From assembly GCA_949126835.1 (NCBI GenBank), contig OX421500.1, positions 31,912,141-31,976,140 of the forward strand: 64,000 bases of DNA, given 5' to 3'. Position numbers and translations under genes: made by a program. Origin of the DNA: Anisus vortex. Taxonomy: Eukaryota > Mollusca > Gastropoda > Planorbidae. The notes below the pieces were generated by a model. That model did not search any database. It was not told where the DNA came from and saw only the letters and a list, made by a program, of their open reading frames with translations. How positions within the stretch are numbered: position 1 is the first letter of the stretch; each line of letters begins with the position of its first letter. This document shows positions 1 to 11,414 of this stretch, one piece after another.

Positions 1-168
1 TTTAGTTACTAAAAGTCTTGGTGATTGTCTTTATCACTACAATATTATGCATTCAATGATTTTTTTTAGACAGCTTTGCATTGATACCTTAAATTAATTA
101 ATTATTATTTTTATCTGTATTAGGCCAACAATTATTATCTCGATAACATTTTTTATTGTTTGCCAAAT

Positions 169-205
169 GTATATATATATAACACTATATATATATATAT
201 ATATT
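169..205. repeat. TA dinucleotide microsatellite
   Basis: An imperfect run of TA dinucleotides broken by a short AACAC interruption. It lies just upstream of the hAT transposase remnant. Confidence 0.85.
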
Positions 206-268
206 TATCTATGCCTTTATTGCCTATTTATTGTTCTTATTGTTTGTACTATGTGGCAAAATAAATAT

Positions 269-426
269 TTGTTCATCGGCGAGGACTACAAGCGATGGCT
301 ACTACATACAGGGGTGCGTTGGTTAGCAAAAGATGACCGTTTAAATATAATGTATGAGACATGGATTCGGTGCTCGAGTTTTTGGAAAGCAAATGCGATT
401 CGTGGGATAAAATCAACCAGTTTCTA
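269..426 (+). pseudogene. hAT transposase fragment (ZBED5/FAM200-like), frameshifted
   Basis: Seen directly: one frame reads DYKRWLLHTGVRWLAKDDRLN (codons from about 284 to 346), and a second frame from 364 reads DSVLEFLESKCDSWDKINQF before a stop at 427. In ZBED5/FAM200-type hAT transposases a conserved LLLHTxVRWLSKG block is followed closely by a LFDSVLEFLE block, so the two pieces are adjacent parts of one domain in different frames. That is a frameshift of about one base near 350-363. Only about 50 residues of a protein normally over 500 residues remain. No upstream BED zinc finger or downstream dimerisation domain was recognised. It is a dead relic. hAT-type MITEs elsewhere in the window show that this superfamily was active in the genome. 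The family assignment is from memory of the motif, not from a search. Confidence 0.62.
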
Positions 427-1620
427 TAGGTCTGTGAGTTTCGGCAACAATTTTATATTGCATTCTTATCAACCTCTTTTGTGGGAAGTGGATTTTATGC
501 TAATATCATTTGGTTGTCAAAAAAGAAAAACAAGACAAGCTGCAAATAGTAAAGCGTGGAGACCTAAGGCTTTTGCAACCAAAATCGAAACAAATATAGA
601 CAAACTATTAGCAACACACCAGGCAAACGATTCACATTAATATTGATTTTCTTAAGCTTCATGTTTCGGTAATTTGTTTATCTACTAGTCCATACAACAT
701 GTTTCTTTTCAGTTTTTTTTCAAAGACAATAAATAAGAACACAAATCTAGTCGGCCTAAAAAAATTGCAGAAACTATATTGACCCTTTAACGTCCAGAGG
801 TGGGGGGAGAGTGGGCGCTAAAAAAAAAGTTTGGGGCGGGGGGCGTTGAGCGGAAAAAAATTGTAAAAGGGGGCGGTGAGCCGAAAAAGGTTGAGAACCT
901 ATGGAATAGCACGAAACAATTCCTTAACATTAAATGCCTTGCAAACACTAATTAATTAAAGGCGACTCAAAGGCCTATTGTGTGTGTTTTTTTTTTCAAA
1001 GCCTGAGTATTGCTTGCAATACAAGCACAGCAACAGCAAAACACAAAGATGTTAAGTTACAATTAAATCTATCGTAGTCGAGAAGAAAAAAACCAACTGG
1101 AATTTCCCCATTGATGCTGAACGCTCCCAACAGTCAAAGAGACCGATAGACCTTGTTAGATGCTTGGACTTCAAAAGGAAGACATTTAGAGACAAAACGA
1201 AGGACGTATTTAGAGTTTCATTTGAACCTTCCCCGTTAAACCCGTCAATCATTTTTATTACAATAGCTCGCAATATTTTTCTAGTGATAAAACTGATCTA
1301 AAAAGTCTTTTTCAAACTTAAATATTCTTTTAATGTGTGCAACTCGTATCATATTTATATTATAATTACTGTCTATATAAGTCTAAATTTTAACTTCATG
1401 AAAATACCTTTTTTAATTTTTCATAATTCAAAATCACCAGATCCTTCCTATTGATTTGATTTATAAAAATATTGTTTTAGTATAATCTACGCAAATTTCT
1501 CTTTTCCGAACTATAACTTATTTTGCCCAGGGGCTGGAGGGAGGGGATGGGGACCCAAAACCCCTGTTTGAAATAGGATTTGTAGAACCGAAAATCGGTT
1601 TTGAGAGAAAACGATATGAA
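427..1620. other. AT-rich sequence without a supported gene
   Basis: The first 200 bases may be further decayed hAT sequence. A G-rich stretch at about 796-900 ends in AAAAAGGTTGAGAACCT, which resembles the inner side of a hAT terminal inverted repeat (annotated separately). The minus-strand open frame at 1052-1273 (73 codons) has no recognisable domain. A G-rich patch lies at 1528-1555. Confidence 0.5.
869..899. mobile_element. Possible hAT terminal-repeat remnant
   Basis: The sequence GCCGAAAAAGGTTGAGAACC matches the pattern of many animal hAT termini (CAG-G-GTTCTCAACCTTTTT read from the other side). No partner terminus or target-site duplication was found, so this is a weak call. Confidence 0.3.
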
Positions 1621-1822
1621 CATGATAGAACATCCCTAGTTCTATGGTTAATTTACATAGAGTACCCATGAACTAGTTAATATTACACATGATAGAACAT
1701 CCCTAGTTCTATGGTTAGTTTACATAGAGTACCCATGAACTAGTTAATATTACACATGATAGAACATCCCTAGTTCTATGGTTAGTTTACATAGAGTACC
1801 CATGAACTAGTTTATATTACAC
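1621..1822. repeat. Three copies of a 67-bp tandem repeat
   Basis: Blocks starting CATGATAGAACATCCCTAGT begin at 1621, 1688 and 1755, giving a period of 67. The copies differ by only a few substitutions, for example GGTTAA versus GGTTAG and GTTAAT versus GTTTAT, so the triplication is recent. Confidence 0.9.
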
Positions 1823-1871
1823 ACAAAATGTGCATTTTTTTTTAATCTCTTGAATAGCATTTTCTATTTAC

Positions 1872-1960
1872 CTATTTTTCGGTTACGGTTTCGGTTTCGG
1901 CCGAATGTGAAGTAAAATTATCGGTATCATCTTCGGTTTCAGCCGAAAGTAAATTTCAAA
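1872..1960. other. TTTCGG/CCGAA-rich stretch
   Basis: It contains repeated TTTCGGTTTCGGCCGAA-type motifs, including TCGGTTTCGGCCGA and TCGGTTTCAGCCGA about 50 bp apart. Such motifs occur inside some non-autonomous DNA transposons, but no termini could be identified. Confidence 0.35.
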
Positions 1961-2239
1961 ATATATTGTAGAATTTCAACACATAGAACTATGAGGGTGT
2001 TAATGGTGTAATTTCATATACTGTGAGGCGTCCCTGTTTTTAAGTAAATGGAATGGGCATGACTCAGACCATATAAAACTCCTCCAAATTTTGTTTCCCT
2101 CTTAAATGTGAATTTTGTTTCCCTACCCTAGATTCAAGTTGGTTTTGCTGTGTCTATCAAAACGGACGTTGCCTCACTATTCCCATTTAAAGATGTTCAG
2201 TGTACGCTTTTCATTAAAGTATCCCGTCGAATCAGCGTT

Positions 2240-2315
2240 GGGTGATTGTGTGGCCAGCACTATGCACAGCCGCCTTTACTTTACTCCGACAGACGAACAC
2301 GCTGCCACACAACCA
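2240..2315 (-). mobile_element. tRNA-SINE family A, 3' fragment
   Basis: The plus strand reads GTGTGGCCAGCACTATGCAC, then CCGCCTTTACTTTAC. This is the reverse orientation of the body and TTTAC tail seen in the better copy at 47078-47338. The tRNA-like head is missing apart from a few bases resembling CGAACACGCTG. Confidence 0.6.
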
Positions 2316-2514
2316 CAGTGCCTCCATTGTTTAAAGCAAATTGTAACTTTTTAAAAATTGAATATTTTTATAACAACATTTACGAATGAAATAAGTTGCA
2401 TGAAATAGTAAAAAAAACAAAACAATAACAACAATCATTTAAAAACATAATCAAAATACAAGACTTAATCAACGGATAAGTAAAGACAGCAGAAATTTTC
2501 TGTATAGAAACAGC

Positions 2515-2890
2515 GACTTCATCTTATCTTATATATTACAGACGCTCCACCTATACAGAAGATTATTGCGTCCTACGGTCATCCGTGGTCCAAGTCTAGT
2601 CTGGCATCTTTATTAATGTTTAAATTATGTTAAGTTACTGGTTTTCCTGGTTTGTTCAGAGATCGCATTCCATGCCTGAATGCCACTCGGGAAGAAAGAG
2701 TACTTATATATACAATTTTGTTCTCGCATAAGAGATGAGCAAAGTGTTTTTCTTTTTATGTTTATCTGAGCTTTGCAACAGGTTGTTATTGTGTTGTATT
2801 TCTAAATTAGAGTTTAATGCCTTGTGTATTATTACTACGTTACTCTTTGCCCTTATGTCCTCTAGTGTTTCTTGGTTTATATAAGGTAAG
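2515..2890 (-). mobile_element. LINE 3' end, reverse-transcriptase C terminus, degenerate
   Basis: Read on the minus strand, this encodes ETLEDIRAKSNVVIIHKALN and later an LLQSSDKHKKKN segment, then breaks into other frames with stops. It ends in a run of GATAA-type units (TTATCTTAT on the plus strand at 2522-2534). A homologous, less damaged copy lies at 51655-52070 on the plus strand. There the peptide includes YKYSFFPSDIRTWNGLP, which matches the C-terminal pattern of CR1/Jockey-group LINE reverse transcriptases (YxSFFPRTIxxWNxLP). It is a 5'-truncated, inactive remnant. The clade is uncertain. Confidence 0.65.
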
Positions 2891-3332
2891 GCAACTTTTA
2901 AAGAACGTTCAAAATTATATTTAAAAAATTTACAGAATGTAAATAAAGAAAAACAAGAAACAAAATAGTAAACAAACTCTTTTATCTGTAAATTTTAATC
3001 TTTAATATAAAACATATCGAGGAAATATATAAAGTTGGATGTAAGATAAGATAAGATTGCTCTATTGATCCGAACAAATAGAAATTTAACTTGATTACAG
3101 ATATTCAGTCTGACAAGTTATTTTAAACAATAAAAAATAACTATTTGTACTCAAGCACAGAAATAAACTTATACAACTAGACATGCACACACACTATCGT
3201 ACCATTTATTATACAAGTAAAAAGTATCATTAGGAGTCAGCTATTGTATTTATGGCTGACTGGCGATTCTGTTGAAAAGTTCCGACAGTGAAACAAAAGA
3301 GTTCTAAAATCTTCCTAAGTTCCTAAGGATGT
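2891..3332. other. AT-rich sequence with a second GATAA tail
   Basis: Mostly unique AT-rich DNA. A GTAAGATAAGATAAGATTG block at 3041-3058 resembles the 3' simple-repeat tail of the LINE family above and may mark the end of another lost insertion. Confidence 0.35.
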
Positions 3333-3500
3333 GTGTGTCTATTTCGATGCCCATTGGTCAATACAAAGTGACACGTGACCTTTTAGTCTTTCATTTAACT
3401 TTCACGATTTTTTGTTCACCAATATATCAATGTAGTTAGAATTCTCGCCTGACACCCAAGTGAACATTGTTCGATTCTTCTATGGCTATTTTGTATTTAT
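3333..3500 (+). mobile_element. tRNA-derived SINE family B, copy 1
   Basis: It shares a leader (TCGATGCCCATTGGT) and a tRNA-like part (GTAGTTAGAATTCTCGCC as a decayed A box, TTGTTCGATTCTT as a B box) with the copy at 19006-19625 (CCGATCCCCATTGGTT leader, GGGTTCGATTCCCC B box). The recognisable match ends after the B box. It is diverged, and family membership rests on visual alignment only. Confidence 0.5.
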
Positions 3501-3663
3501 TTAATACAAACTTAGGCTAATTGTTACACCGTGTATCGCCGGACTAATTTGACTAGTACTATAATAAGTAGCGACCCCGGTGGGCGATGTGGACTTTAAC
3601 ATTTCTCTGTATAGATATTTATAACAAGATACTTAAACGTGAATCTACTTGGATCGTCTAGAT

Positions 3664-4010
3664 CAGGGGTCGGGAACCCATGGCTCGCGAGCCAGATATG
3701 GCTCTTTTGAAGGCTGCATCTGGCTCGCAGACTAATGTTCGATTAGTCAAAAAATGTTTTTTAGACTTTTTGATCTACATATTAATTGCATATCAATATT
3801 TTATTCTACAAAAATGAGCTAAAGTCTACTGCAGCACAGCATCAGAAGAATTCAGAGACATAATTATTGTACTTTTAGTGTTGAAATTACACAAAATACA
3901 CACATTTTCTTGAATTTTTGGTTTCTAAAATAATATATGGCTCTCACAGAATTACTTTTCAAAATATGTGGTGTACATGGCTCTCTCGGAAAAAAGGTTC
4001 CCGACCCCTG
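3664..4010. mobile_element. hAT-type MITE with inverted repeats and 8-bp duplication
   Basis: The element starts CAGGGGTCGGGAACC and ends with the exact reverse complement GGTTCCCGACCCCTG, giving a perfect 15-bp terminal inverted repeat. The flanks are GTCTAGAT (3656-3663) and GTCTAGTT (4011-4018), an 8-bp target-site duplication with one mismatch. CAGGGGTC ends and 8-bp duplications are hallmarks of the hAT superfamily. At 347 bp and with no open frame it is non-autonomous and would need a hAT transposase supplied elsewhere. The interior is rich in TGGCTC/GAGCC motifs near both ends. Confidence 0.9.
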
Positions 4011-4019
4011 GTCTAGTTT

Positions 4020-4620
4020 ATCGAGCACCTGTAACTTACACTATTACTCAACAAAATCCTCGAGCGCCAGTCAACTTAACGAAACAATTAGCTACTTAAA
4101 AAAACATATTTAGCTTATCGTATAATATGTTACCAACGCTCGCCTTCTATGCTTAAGATTTTAGCGCCCACACGCTTATCTGTGTTTTAAAAAAAGAGAT
4201 TTAAACACGCAAACGCAAAGACGAAAACAAGTAAAATTAAACAAACCAAAACACCGCACCATAAAAACTAAATCTAGACCCTACCGAAAAAAGCCGTAAA
4301 AGTCGTATCTTTAAAAAAAAAAAAAAAAAAAGTAACTCTTAACAACCCCAGACACCAAATCTGATATCATTGTTATTTTGTTACAACCTACTGCTAGTTT
4401 TATTTTTATTTTGTTTTGCTGTGTAAGTGTGTGTTTTTTTAAATTATTATTCGTAAGTGGCATTGGAATGTGTAGACTCCGGAATTTCCCGAAAGGTCAC
4501 TGAGTCATGGGGAATTTTTTGTTCATAAATAAAAACGTAAAAACTATATGACTTTTGTTTATGTAGATGCCAACTTTGAGAAATCAGTTGAAGCCAAGTA
4601 TTAGGGAATTAGAATTGAAT
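4020..4620. other. AT-rich sequence, no gene seen
   Basis: It contains an A21 run near 4311-4331 and otherwise unremarkable AT-rich DNA. Confidence 0.5.
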
Positions 4621-5205
4621 GTCGCGTTTTTTTGGCAGTTTTTTTTAATTTCGGGCATTCCAGGCGACACTTTGAGCGATTGAGACCTTGGCCGTGGATC
4701 AAGACAAAAAAGCGGACGCTGACCACAAGGCAGCCACACCTGAATCCCTCCGTCGGCCCCACCTCCTCTTGCTTATCTGACTCGCCGCATCTCTCGCCGC
4801 TCCGGACAATGTCCGGTCGGCTTTACTTCCACAATGAGCACGAGAAACGGCCGTGTTGTTTGTTGATTGTTTTTTTTTTTGGTCGATACTATCTCTCGCT
4901 GGTCAGTTTTCTATGGAGGGTCATTCATTGGAAAAAAGTTCTCGTAGTAAACAGATGGTCATCAGTGTGTGTCGGGGGGGATTGGGGGAGGGAGAAGAAG
5001 GGGCGTCCCGTCTTCAAAAACCTCCAAAAAGGCTTAGCGCCGGCCCATTAAACCCCGACGATGGCCGGTTGAAGATTGTTCCTTGTTGTCTATTTTGAGA
5101 AAACAAGAAAAAAAGAAAAGTGTCCCAGGGATGGCCAAGATTAGCGAAGAGGAAATTGTCTTAGATCAGACGCCACATTTACAACAGTTCTACCCATTCC
5201 TCCTC
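4620..5205. other. CpG-containing GC-rich island
   Basis: The stretch is visibly richer in CpG than its surroundings. It includes the palindrome CCGGACAATGTCCGG (4802-4816) and G-rich runs at 4975-5000. Several overlapping short open frames exist on the plus strand (4632-5051, 4853-5098, 5083-5421), but none has a recognisable domain. It could be a promoter or a decayed exon; nothing seen decides this. Confidence 0.3.
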
Positions 5206-5240
5206 TTGTCTCTCTCTCTCTCTCTTTCTCTCTTCATTTC
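5206..5240. repeat. TC microsatellite
   Basis: A TCTC run with two single-base interruptions. Confidence 0.85.
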
Positions 5241-5668
5241 TCTTGTGGACATTTCTGGGGACATTGTCATGGACAACGGGTGTCACGTGATCTCTATAGA
5301 AATGGCACACACAACCGGAAGAGGAACTAGCCGAGATGCAATCTTAAGCGTTCATCTGGTTGAGGTAACGTTTGCTGTCTCCAGGGGCGGCGGATATGAG
5401 GGGAGCTCATTGATGAGGTGACCCTTATCAGTACGTGGTATCGTAAGGAAAAACAACATTGGGTCGATGTCAGTTTTTTCGATGTAATCTAAGATACCCG
5501 GTACGTACTTCCGTTACAAGTCATTCCAACGACACCCCGCTCTCTCTCTGCATTCTTAGTGTCAAAAAAAGATTCTGATTTGTTCTCTGAGAAGAATGTT
5601 GTATAAAATACAAAATTCAATTCGTTCTGCTTGAATAACTTCATAATTATGATTCTGCTATAACAAAA

Positions 5669-5843
5669 GTGTAGCTAGGGGAAAGCTAGGGGGGTTAGGG
5701 GATGCATAGATGTCTTCGAGTGCCAATAGATAGAGATGCAGACGTGAGGCTTACACAGTTACATTTAGAAAAAATATAATTAAGTGACTGGGGTAGGGTG
5801 TCAATATTGTGCCCGGGAGCAAAATATCCTAGCTACGCCTCTG
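5669..5843. mobile_element. Possible short MITE (GTAGCTAGG ends)
   Basis: TGTAGCTAGGG on the left pairs with CCTAGCTACGCCTCTG on the right. The left end lacks the outer CAGAGG, so the element is probably 5'-damaged. No convincing target-site duplication was seen. Confidence 0.4.
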
Positions 5844-7278
5844 GGTTATGATGTAATATTAAGGTCATGCCTTATACAGTTCATGTTTTATATTTTATAC
5901 CATTAGCTGTATTACGTAATATATCGATTAAATACTTTGTTAACTTTTTACTTTCTTAAAGGAGTACGTTCATTTTTGAATAATGCAAGGTTAATTATGA
6001 AATCTACTATTAAAACATGCATTTACCAATGTCAAGAGACTATCAAATTTAGCATTTTCAAAAGGTGAGATTCCTGCATGGCTTAGTCTAGTTGTTTGTG
6101 AATTTTCGGCCTTTACTTTTTAACTTCTACGACCAAGATAAATCTACTTACCGCAATAGCGTATAAAGGTCTTAACGCGAACTAAAAGTGGACCGTCGAT
6201 TTAATTTTTTTTTTATTTCGATATAAGAAATTTACAATGTGGTTTCCTTTACAAATCTCTGCATTGTTATAATTGTCTCCATATAAAGACCTACAAGCCA
6301 ATAATTAATTTGTATTTTGCACGTACATAAATGCGCTAAGGAAATTTATAGGAGTCATTAATTTTTTTTATTGACGCATTCGTGTATGCTGGGCACAGAA
6401 ACCGTGAAGCTGAAAGGGGGGAGGGGGGGGGGGAAGTAATGCGTAACAGGATCGAATTTCAATATCTGTGCTATTATAGTACGCTTCGTTGGACTTCCAG
6501 GATCTCTCTTCTCTCTCTCTCTCTTTCTGTTTTTCTCTCACTCTTCTTCTCTTCTGCCTCTTGTCATTTTCTTTCTACTCTTTTCGTTATAGGCCTACTC
6601 ACTAACGGTGATTCATTTTTTTTATTGAAAAGTTAAAAGATATCATATTAACATTTACTATATAATATCAACGCTTACATGTGAATATTTTTGACATGAT
6701 TTAACAGGGTCATTTATTTGGCGGCCATTTTACGGGCAATTAGCTTCAAAGGTGGCTCCCTTCCTTTAAAAAACTTAAAGGTGTATTTGAATCCGCTTGC
6801 TGCTAGTGGTGCCCCTTGACCGCAGCGCCGTGACCACAGCCTGCACAATCTATTGCTACGTCTCTGCTATTCTGTCTTAAAATCCCCCAAAAGTTACGCC
6901 ACTTAGCCGATTGAAAATATACAAACAAACCAACATCAACAAAAAATATCATGTTTAGTGCGATGTTATTGTCTGATTGGCAGTGTTTGTAACACTTGTT
7001 ACGTGATGTCACAAGAGAATCAGCCAAGCATGACCAGGTGTAAAACGATGGGAGTAATTCAACATTGACGGAAGATAGACAAACGTACACAAAGCCAGTT
7101 CCATTGTTCAAGTTATTGTTTTTAACTGTGCGATGAAATCATTATAGCCACCACAGACAGCGAGAAACAGCGTAATGTAAGTGAGAATGCACATAAGCAC
7201 AATTTTTAGATGTATATTTTTGTATCAGTGTTTGGTTGCGTAGAACGTGGTAATACTGAGACCATATGTTTGTTTTAT
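5844..7278. other. AT-rich sequence with CT-rich tract, no gene supported
   Basis: It contains a TC/TTTC-rich tract at 6505-6565 and a short G run at 6418-6432. The minus-strand open frame at 6803-7111 (102 codons) has no family I recognise, no flanking exon signals I can defend and no conserved motif. Confidence 0.45.
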
Positions 7279-7535
7279 CATAGACTATAATAAGATGGAC
7301 CGCTTGCTCTATTTTTAGAGCTTATATGTACTTTTTTTTCCGTGCGCAACCAATAAGCTCCTTGTTTCCGCTGTATAGAACTTTCGATTTTAATTTTTCA
7401 TTGAAAAAATCAAAGCGATTCAATAAAACGGAAGTGCAAAGTATAATACGAATCGGGAATTCCGAAAAGCAGTCTTTCGAGTCATCATATAGCAGAAATA
7501 ATAAAGCAAGAGGTTCATGTGTATTATAGTCTATG
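7279..7535. mobile_element. MITE with CATAGACTATAATA terminal repeats
   Basis: The left end CATAGACTATAATA (7279-7292) is exactly repeated in reverse complement at 7522-7535. The flanks share GTTTTAT (7272-7278 and 7536-7542), a 7-bp duplication. There is no coding capacity. The superfamily is not assigned. Confidence 0.7.
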
Positions 7536-7547
7536 GTTTTATAAAAT

Positions 7548-7690
7548 ATTATAATAAGATGGGCCGCTTGCTTTGATATTTCTGCTATTTAATAAATTGA
7601 AACACTTAGTTTCGGAATTTCTGATCGCACTACGTCCTCTAGACTTCCGGTTTAGTAATTGGCTATGATTTTCTCAATGAAAAATTAAAC
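7548..7690. mobile_element. Inverted partial copy of the adjacent MITE
   Basis: Read in reverse complement, this segment aligns with 7388-7535. Shared blocks are TTCATTGARAAAATCA, CGGAAGT, AATTCCGAAA and TAGCAGAAATA, followed by a shared AAGCAAG. The two copies therefore stand head to head, forming a long imperfect inverted repeat centred near 7541. Confidence 0.65.
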
Positions 7691-7699
7691 TTTCTACGC

Positions 7700-8036
<337 letters not shown>

Positions 8037-8039
8037 GAC

Positions 8040-9639
8040 AACATTGTTCAACTCATATATTGTCGTAGATTCTCCACTATTTACTAAACTAACTCAGAAT
8101 ATTTATAGCCCTGACAGTCAGCAACAGCCAAACAGCAGGAGAAAACTCCAACAAAACATTGAGACTTGATTGAGAGTCGAAAGTAACGAGTGAATCAATT
8201 GTCCTATATAAGCTTCACCCAGCGACAATGATTAACTAACTACACACACAATTCACACACGATTCATTTAAACCATGACGAAAAGAAATAAAAAAAGGGG
8301 GGTTTTAACGGATTGTCGCTAAAGTTGAATGATTCCCAGGGTATGTGTAGATTCTGTGAGGGTGTAGGCAAACGTGGGGAGGGAGGGGGGGCAATGACAA
8401 GTTTGCACACATACGATAATCTCCTCCCTTGGTTTAGCATTAAATGTCCCAAGAGCGAAGAATAAGTCTCTTTCGATTTGGGCTCTTGTGTTCCATGCCG
8501 CCCCTGAAAAGGTGTCCTATTTCGACGGAAGCCGCTCTCTTTCTCTCCCTCTGCCCCCCCCCCCTCCACTACGCCCCAAACCGGCGCCCCTCTAAACGTT
8601 AGAGCAAAAGAGTTCTATTGAGGTGTGCTAACGAACACACCATAAGTCCGATGCTCCCCCCCCCCCCCGCCCCTCCCATTCCCCATTTTCCCCCTACGTC
8701 CTTCTAAGAAAACAAAAACTTATCTTCTAGATCAACTGTTACTTCTTGTTTTGTTGCGTGTTGTCAGACAAGTGCTAGACCAACTACTACGTGTGTGTGT
8801 GTATTTCTGGTCACTAGTTGCCCCCACCCCTCTCTCCCGAACTCACGTCTACCCTCCCTTCCCCACCGCAAGCTCCACCTTAGTTCTGTTCATTGGGACA
8901 CCCCAACCCCCTACATCTCCCCAACCTACGTCGCTACATGTCCCGACGCACTCCGACAACACATCTTGAACACACGTACAAATACACACACGCCTATGTC
9001 GTCGTACAGCTTAAGAGAACACAAAGTTCTATTGAACAAGAACAAAATGTTCCACGGATAAAATAAATAAAAGCGTTTTGCCGAACATGTTATCGTTGTG
9101 GCGTTGGCGGGCGCGTAGGGGTTTCAAAAAGGGGGGGGGGGAACATTTCACGGGGCTGACTCCATTCACTTCATCCTTTGCTTCTGTATGGCTTTTGACA
9201 ACTAATTATGTTCTATTTGGGCGCTTCACTGGGGTGAATGGGCGCCCCATTGAGCGGCAACAGTGCTCCGCCTTTCATTTGGGGCGCAAAGCAAGTCGCG
9301 GGACTCTTTTCTCCCCAGCCCCCTTTTTATTTCTTTTCTTTAGCTTATGTCTGTGTGTGTGTTTTTTTTTCGTTTGTATGCATGTGTGTGTGTATAAGTG
9401 TGTGTATGTCTAGAGACGCCCTTATCCACATCGGCCGGGACTGGCGCCCTAGGGGGCTTTGTCAATATGCTAATGTTGAAGGACTTTTGGAAAGTTGAAT
9501 CGTTAGAATCGCTCAAGAGGTTCGCTAAAACTTCTTTTTTTTTTTTTAAAGTCGTATTATGAACTAGTCAATTGGGATTAGTCTATGTATATAGCGCGGT
9601 GTGTTAGCATCATCACTGGAGTGTATCAATCTAACATCG
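8040..9639. other. Mixed sequence with poly(C), poly(G) and GT tracts
   Basis: It includes C runs at about 8556-8568 and 8656-8668, a G run at 9131-9141 and a GT-rich tract at 9350-9405. Open frames at 8264-8569 (minus), 8751-9061 and 9078-9498 (plus) are low-complexity and match no family I know. Confidence 0.45.
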
Positions 9640-10280
9640 GACATCAATGACATCAATGAAACCAATGACATCAATGAAACTACTGACATCAATGAAACCA
9701 ATGACATCAATGAAACCAATGACATCAATGAAACCAATGACATCAATGAAACCAATGACATCAATGAAACCAATGACATCAATGAAACTACTGACATCAA
9801 TGAAACTACTGACATCAATGAAACCAATGACATCAATGAAACCAATGACATCAATGAAACCAATGACATCAATGAAACCAATGACATCAATGAAACCAAT
9901 GACATCAATGAAACCAATGACATCAATGAAACCAATGACATCAATGAAACCAATGACATCAATGAAACCAATGACATCAATGAAACCAATGACATCAATG
10001 AAACCAATGACATCAATCTGACACCAATGACATCAATCTTACACCAATGACATCAATCTGACACCAATGACATCAATCTGACACCAACGACATCAATCTG
10101 ACATCAATGACTTCAATCTGACATTAATGACCTCAATCTGACATCAATGACATCAATGAAACCAATGACATCAATGAAACCAATGTCATCAATAACATCA
10201 ATCTGACACCAATGATATTAATGACATCAATGACATCAATGACATCAACGAAATCAACGACATGAATTACATCAACATAT
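9640..10280. repeat. 18-bp minisatellite grading into 20-bp variant
   Basis: The core unit is GACATCAATGAAACCAAT (18 bp), repeated about 20 times with sparse ACCAAT-to-ACTACT variants. From about 10013 a related 20-bp unit (GACATCAATCTGACACCAAT) takes over, then decays. Because 18 is divisible by 3 and the unit has no stop codon, the array is open on both strands (DINETN on plus, SLMSLV on minus). No promoter, start context or non-repeat coding sequence supports a gene. Confidence 0.95.
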
Positions 10281-10289
10281 ACAGCTGAT

Positions 10290-10904
10290 TAATTCAACAG
10301 CTGATTAATTCAGCGACATCAACGACATCAGCACTACGAACGCCATCAACTACGTCAACGACATCAACGACGTGAATTACATCAATGAAATATACAGCTG
10401 ATTAATTAATTCATGTATTTAAAAAAAACACACAGAAACTAAAACATTTTACCTTCAAATCACTATTTCCTCAATTAGATTTTGTCTATACTGGCGTTGT
10501 TTACATGTAAGTCTATATGTATGAATGTATATGTGTTATTTAAAATGTTATACCTTCCCCCCCCCTTCTCAACCTACCATTACCAAACACACTATATAAC
10601 AACACAGAACAGCTTTAAAAAAAGATATGTAAATTGTGTTGCCTGGTTGGAAGTAAAAATAACTTTAAAAAGAATATCACAGGAAGTACGGTAACCAAAG
10701 AGAGAAGAATACAAACATAATAAATAGTAATTAAATGTTTATTTATTTATTATTTTCTTTAAAGATATTTATAAGTCTATGTATAAAACCTCCATGAAAT
10801 AAAGGGTAAGTAACGGGTAAGACATGAGGCCGTTTGCATCATTTAATAGTTGACCAATTAAAAATTTAAGAAACTGACAGCGGAAAAGTGTATATTATGC
10901 ATAT
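10290..10904. other. AT-rich spacer
   Basis: It starts with decayed repeats such as two copies of CAGCTGATTAATTCA near 10282-10310. The rest is unremarkable AT-rich DNA. Confidence 0.5.
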
Positions 10905-11163
10905 TCCAGGACCAGGCGACTTGGCACGTGTCCTCGCTAGCTGAATGCATAACGTACCGGTCGATCCGGGTTCGCTTCTCCAGTTTTATAATTAATATTA
11001 ATTTCCTAAATGTAGGCCCTATGCAGTAAAAAAAATGTTTGTTTAATTATTAGATCTATATCATATAGCGTTCTGTTCATTGTAGTTTATAACATTTTTA
11101 TCTGTAGTTTATACAGGCCTGTTTTATTTTCCCCAGGGCAGCGCCGGGGAATTTAGCTTGTAA
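10905..11163 (+). mobile_element. tRNA-derived SINE family B, copy 2, with hairpin tail
   Basis: A tRNA-like head (GCTAGCTGAATGCATAACGT as A-box region, CCGGGTTCGCTTCTCC as B-box region) is followed by an AT-rich body and a GC-rich hairpin tail, CCCCAGGGCAGCGCCGGGG, then AATTTAGCTTG. The same order of parts, including GTTCATTGYAGTT and the AATTTAGCTTG end, recurs at 19006-19625. The head is Pol III-like; the tail hairpin is not typical of a LINE-dependent SINE. Confidence 0.6.
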
Positions 11164-11414
11164 AACATAAATACAGTCTCAAAGCTTAGGTTTAACGGAT
11201 TTATTAGGCCTACATAATATGTTGATTGTCTGCACTGATCTATAAACACGGATGGACAATGATTATGTAAAAAAATAAAATGTATTGGAACAGACACGGG
11301 TGTATAGCATTGACCTATAACAGACAGCCCACCCATGCAGCCTATACATTCTCATACATCGGCGATCGAATTTCCGACTGAGAAAAATAAGCACCAAATG
11401 TAAATAACTTAACC

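Noticed and set aside
6803..7111. A 102-codon minus-strand open frame
   Set aside because: No domain or similarity recognised, and no splice or promoter evidence; insufficient for a gene call.
9564..10050. Open frames on both strands with DINETN or SLMSLV repeats
   Set aside because: Products of an 18-bp minisatellite that is open in several frames at once.
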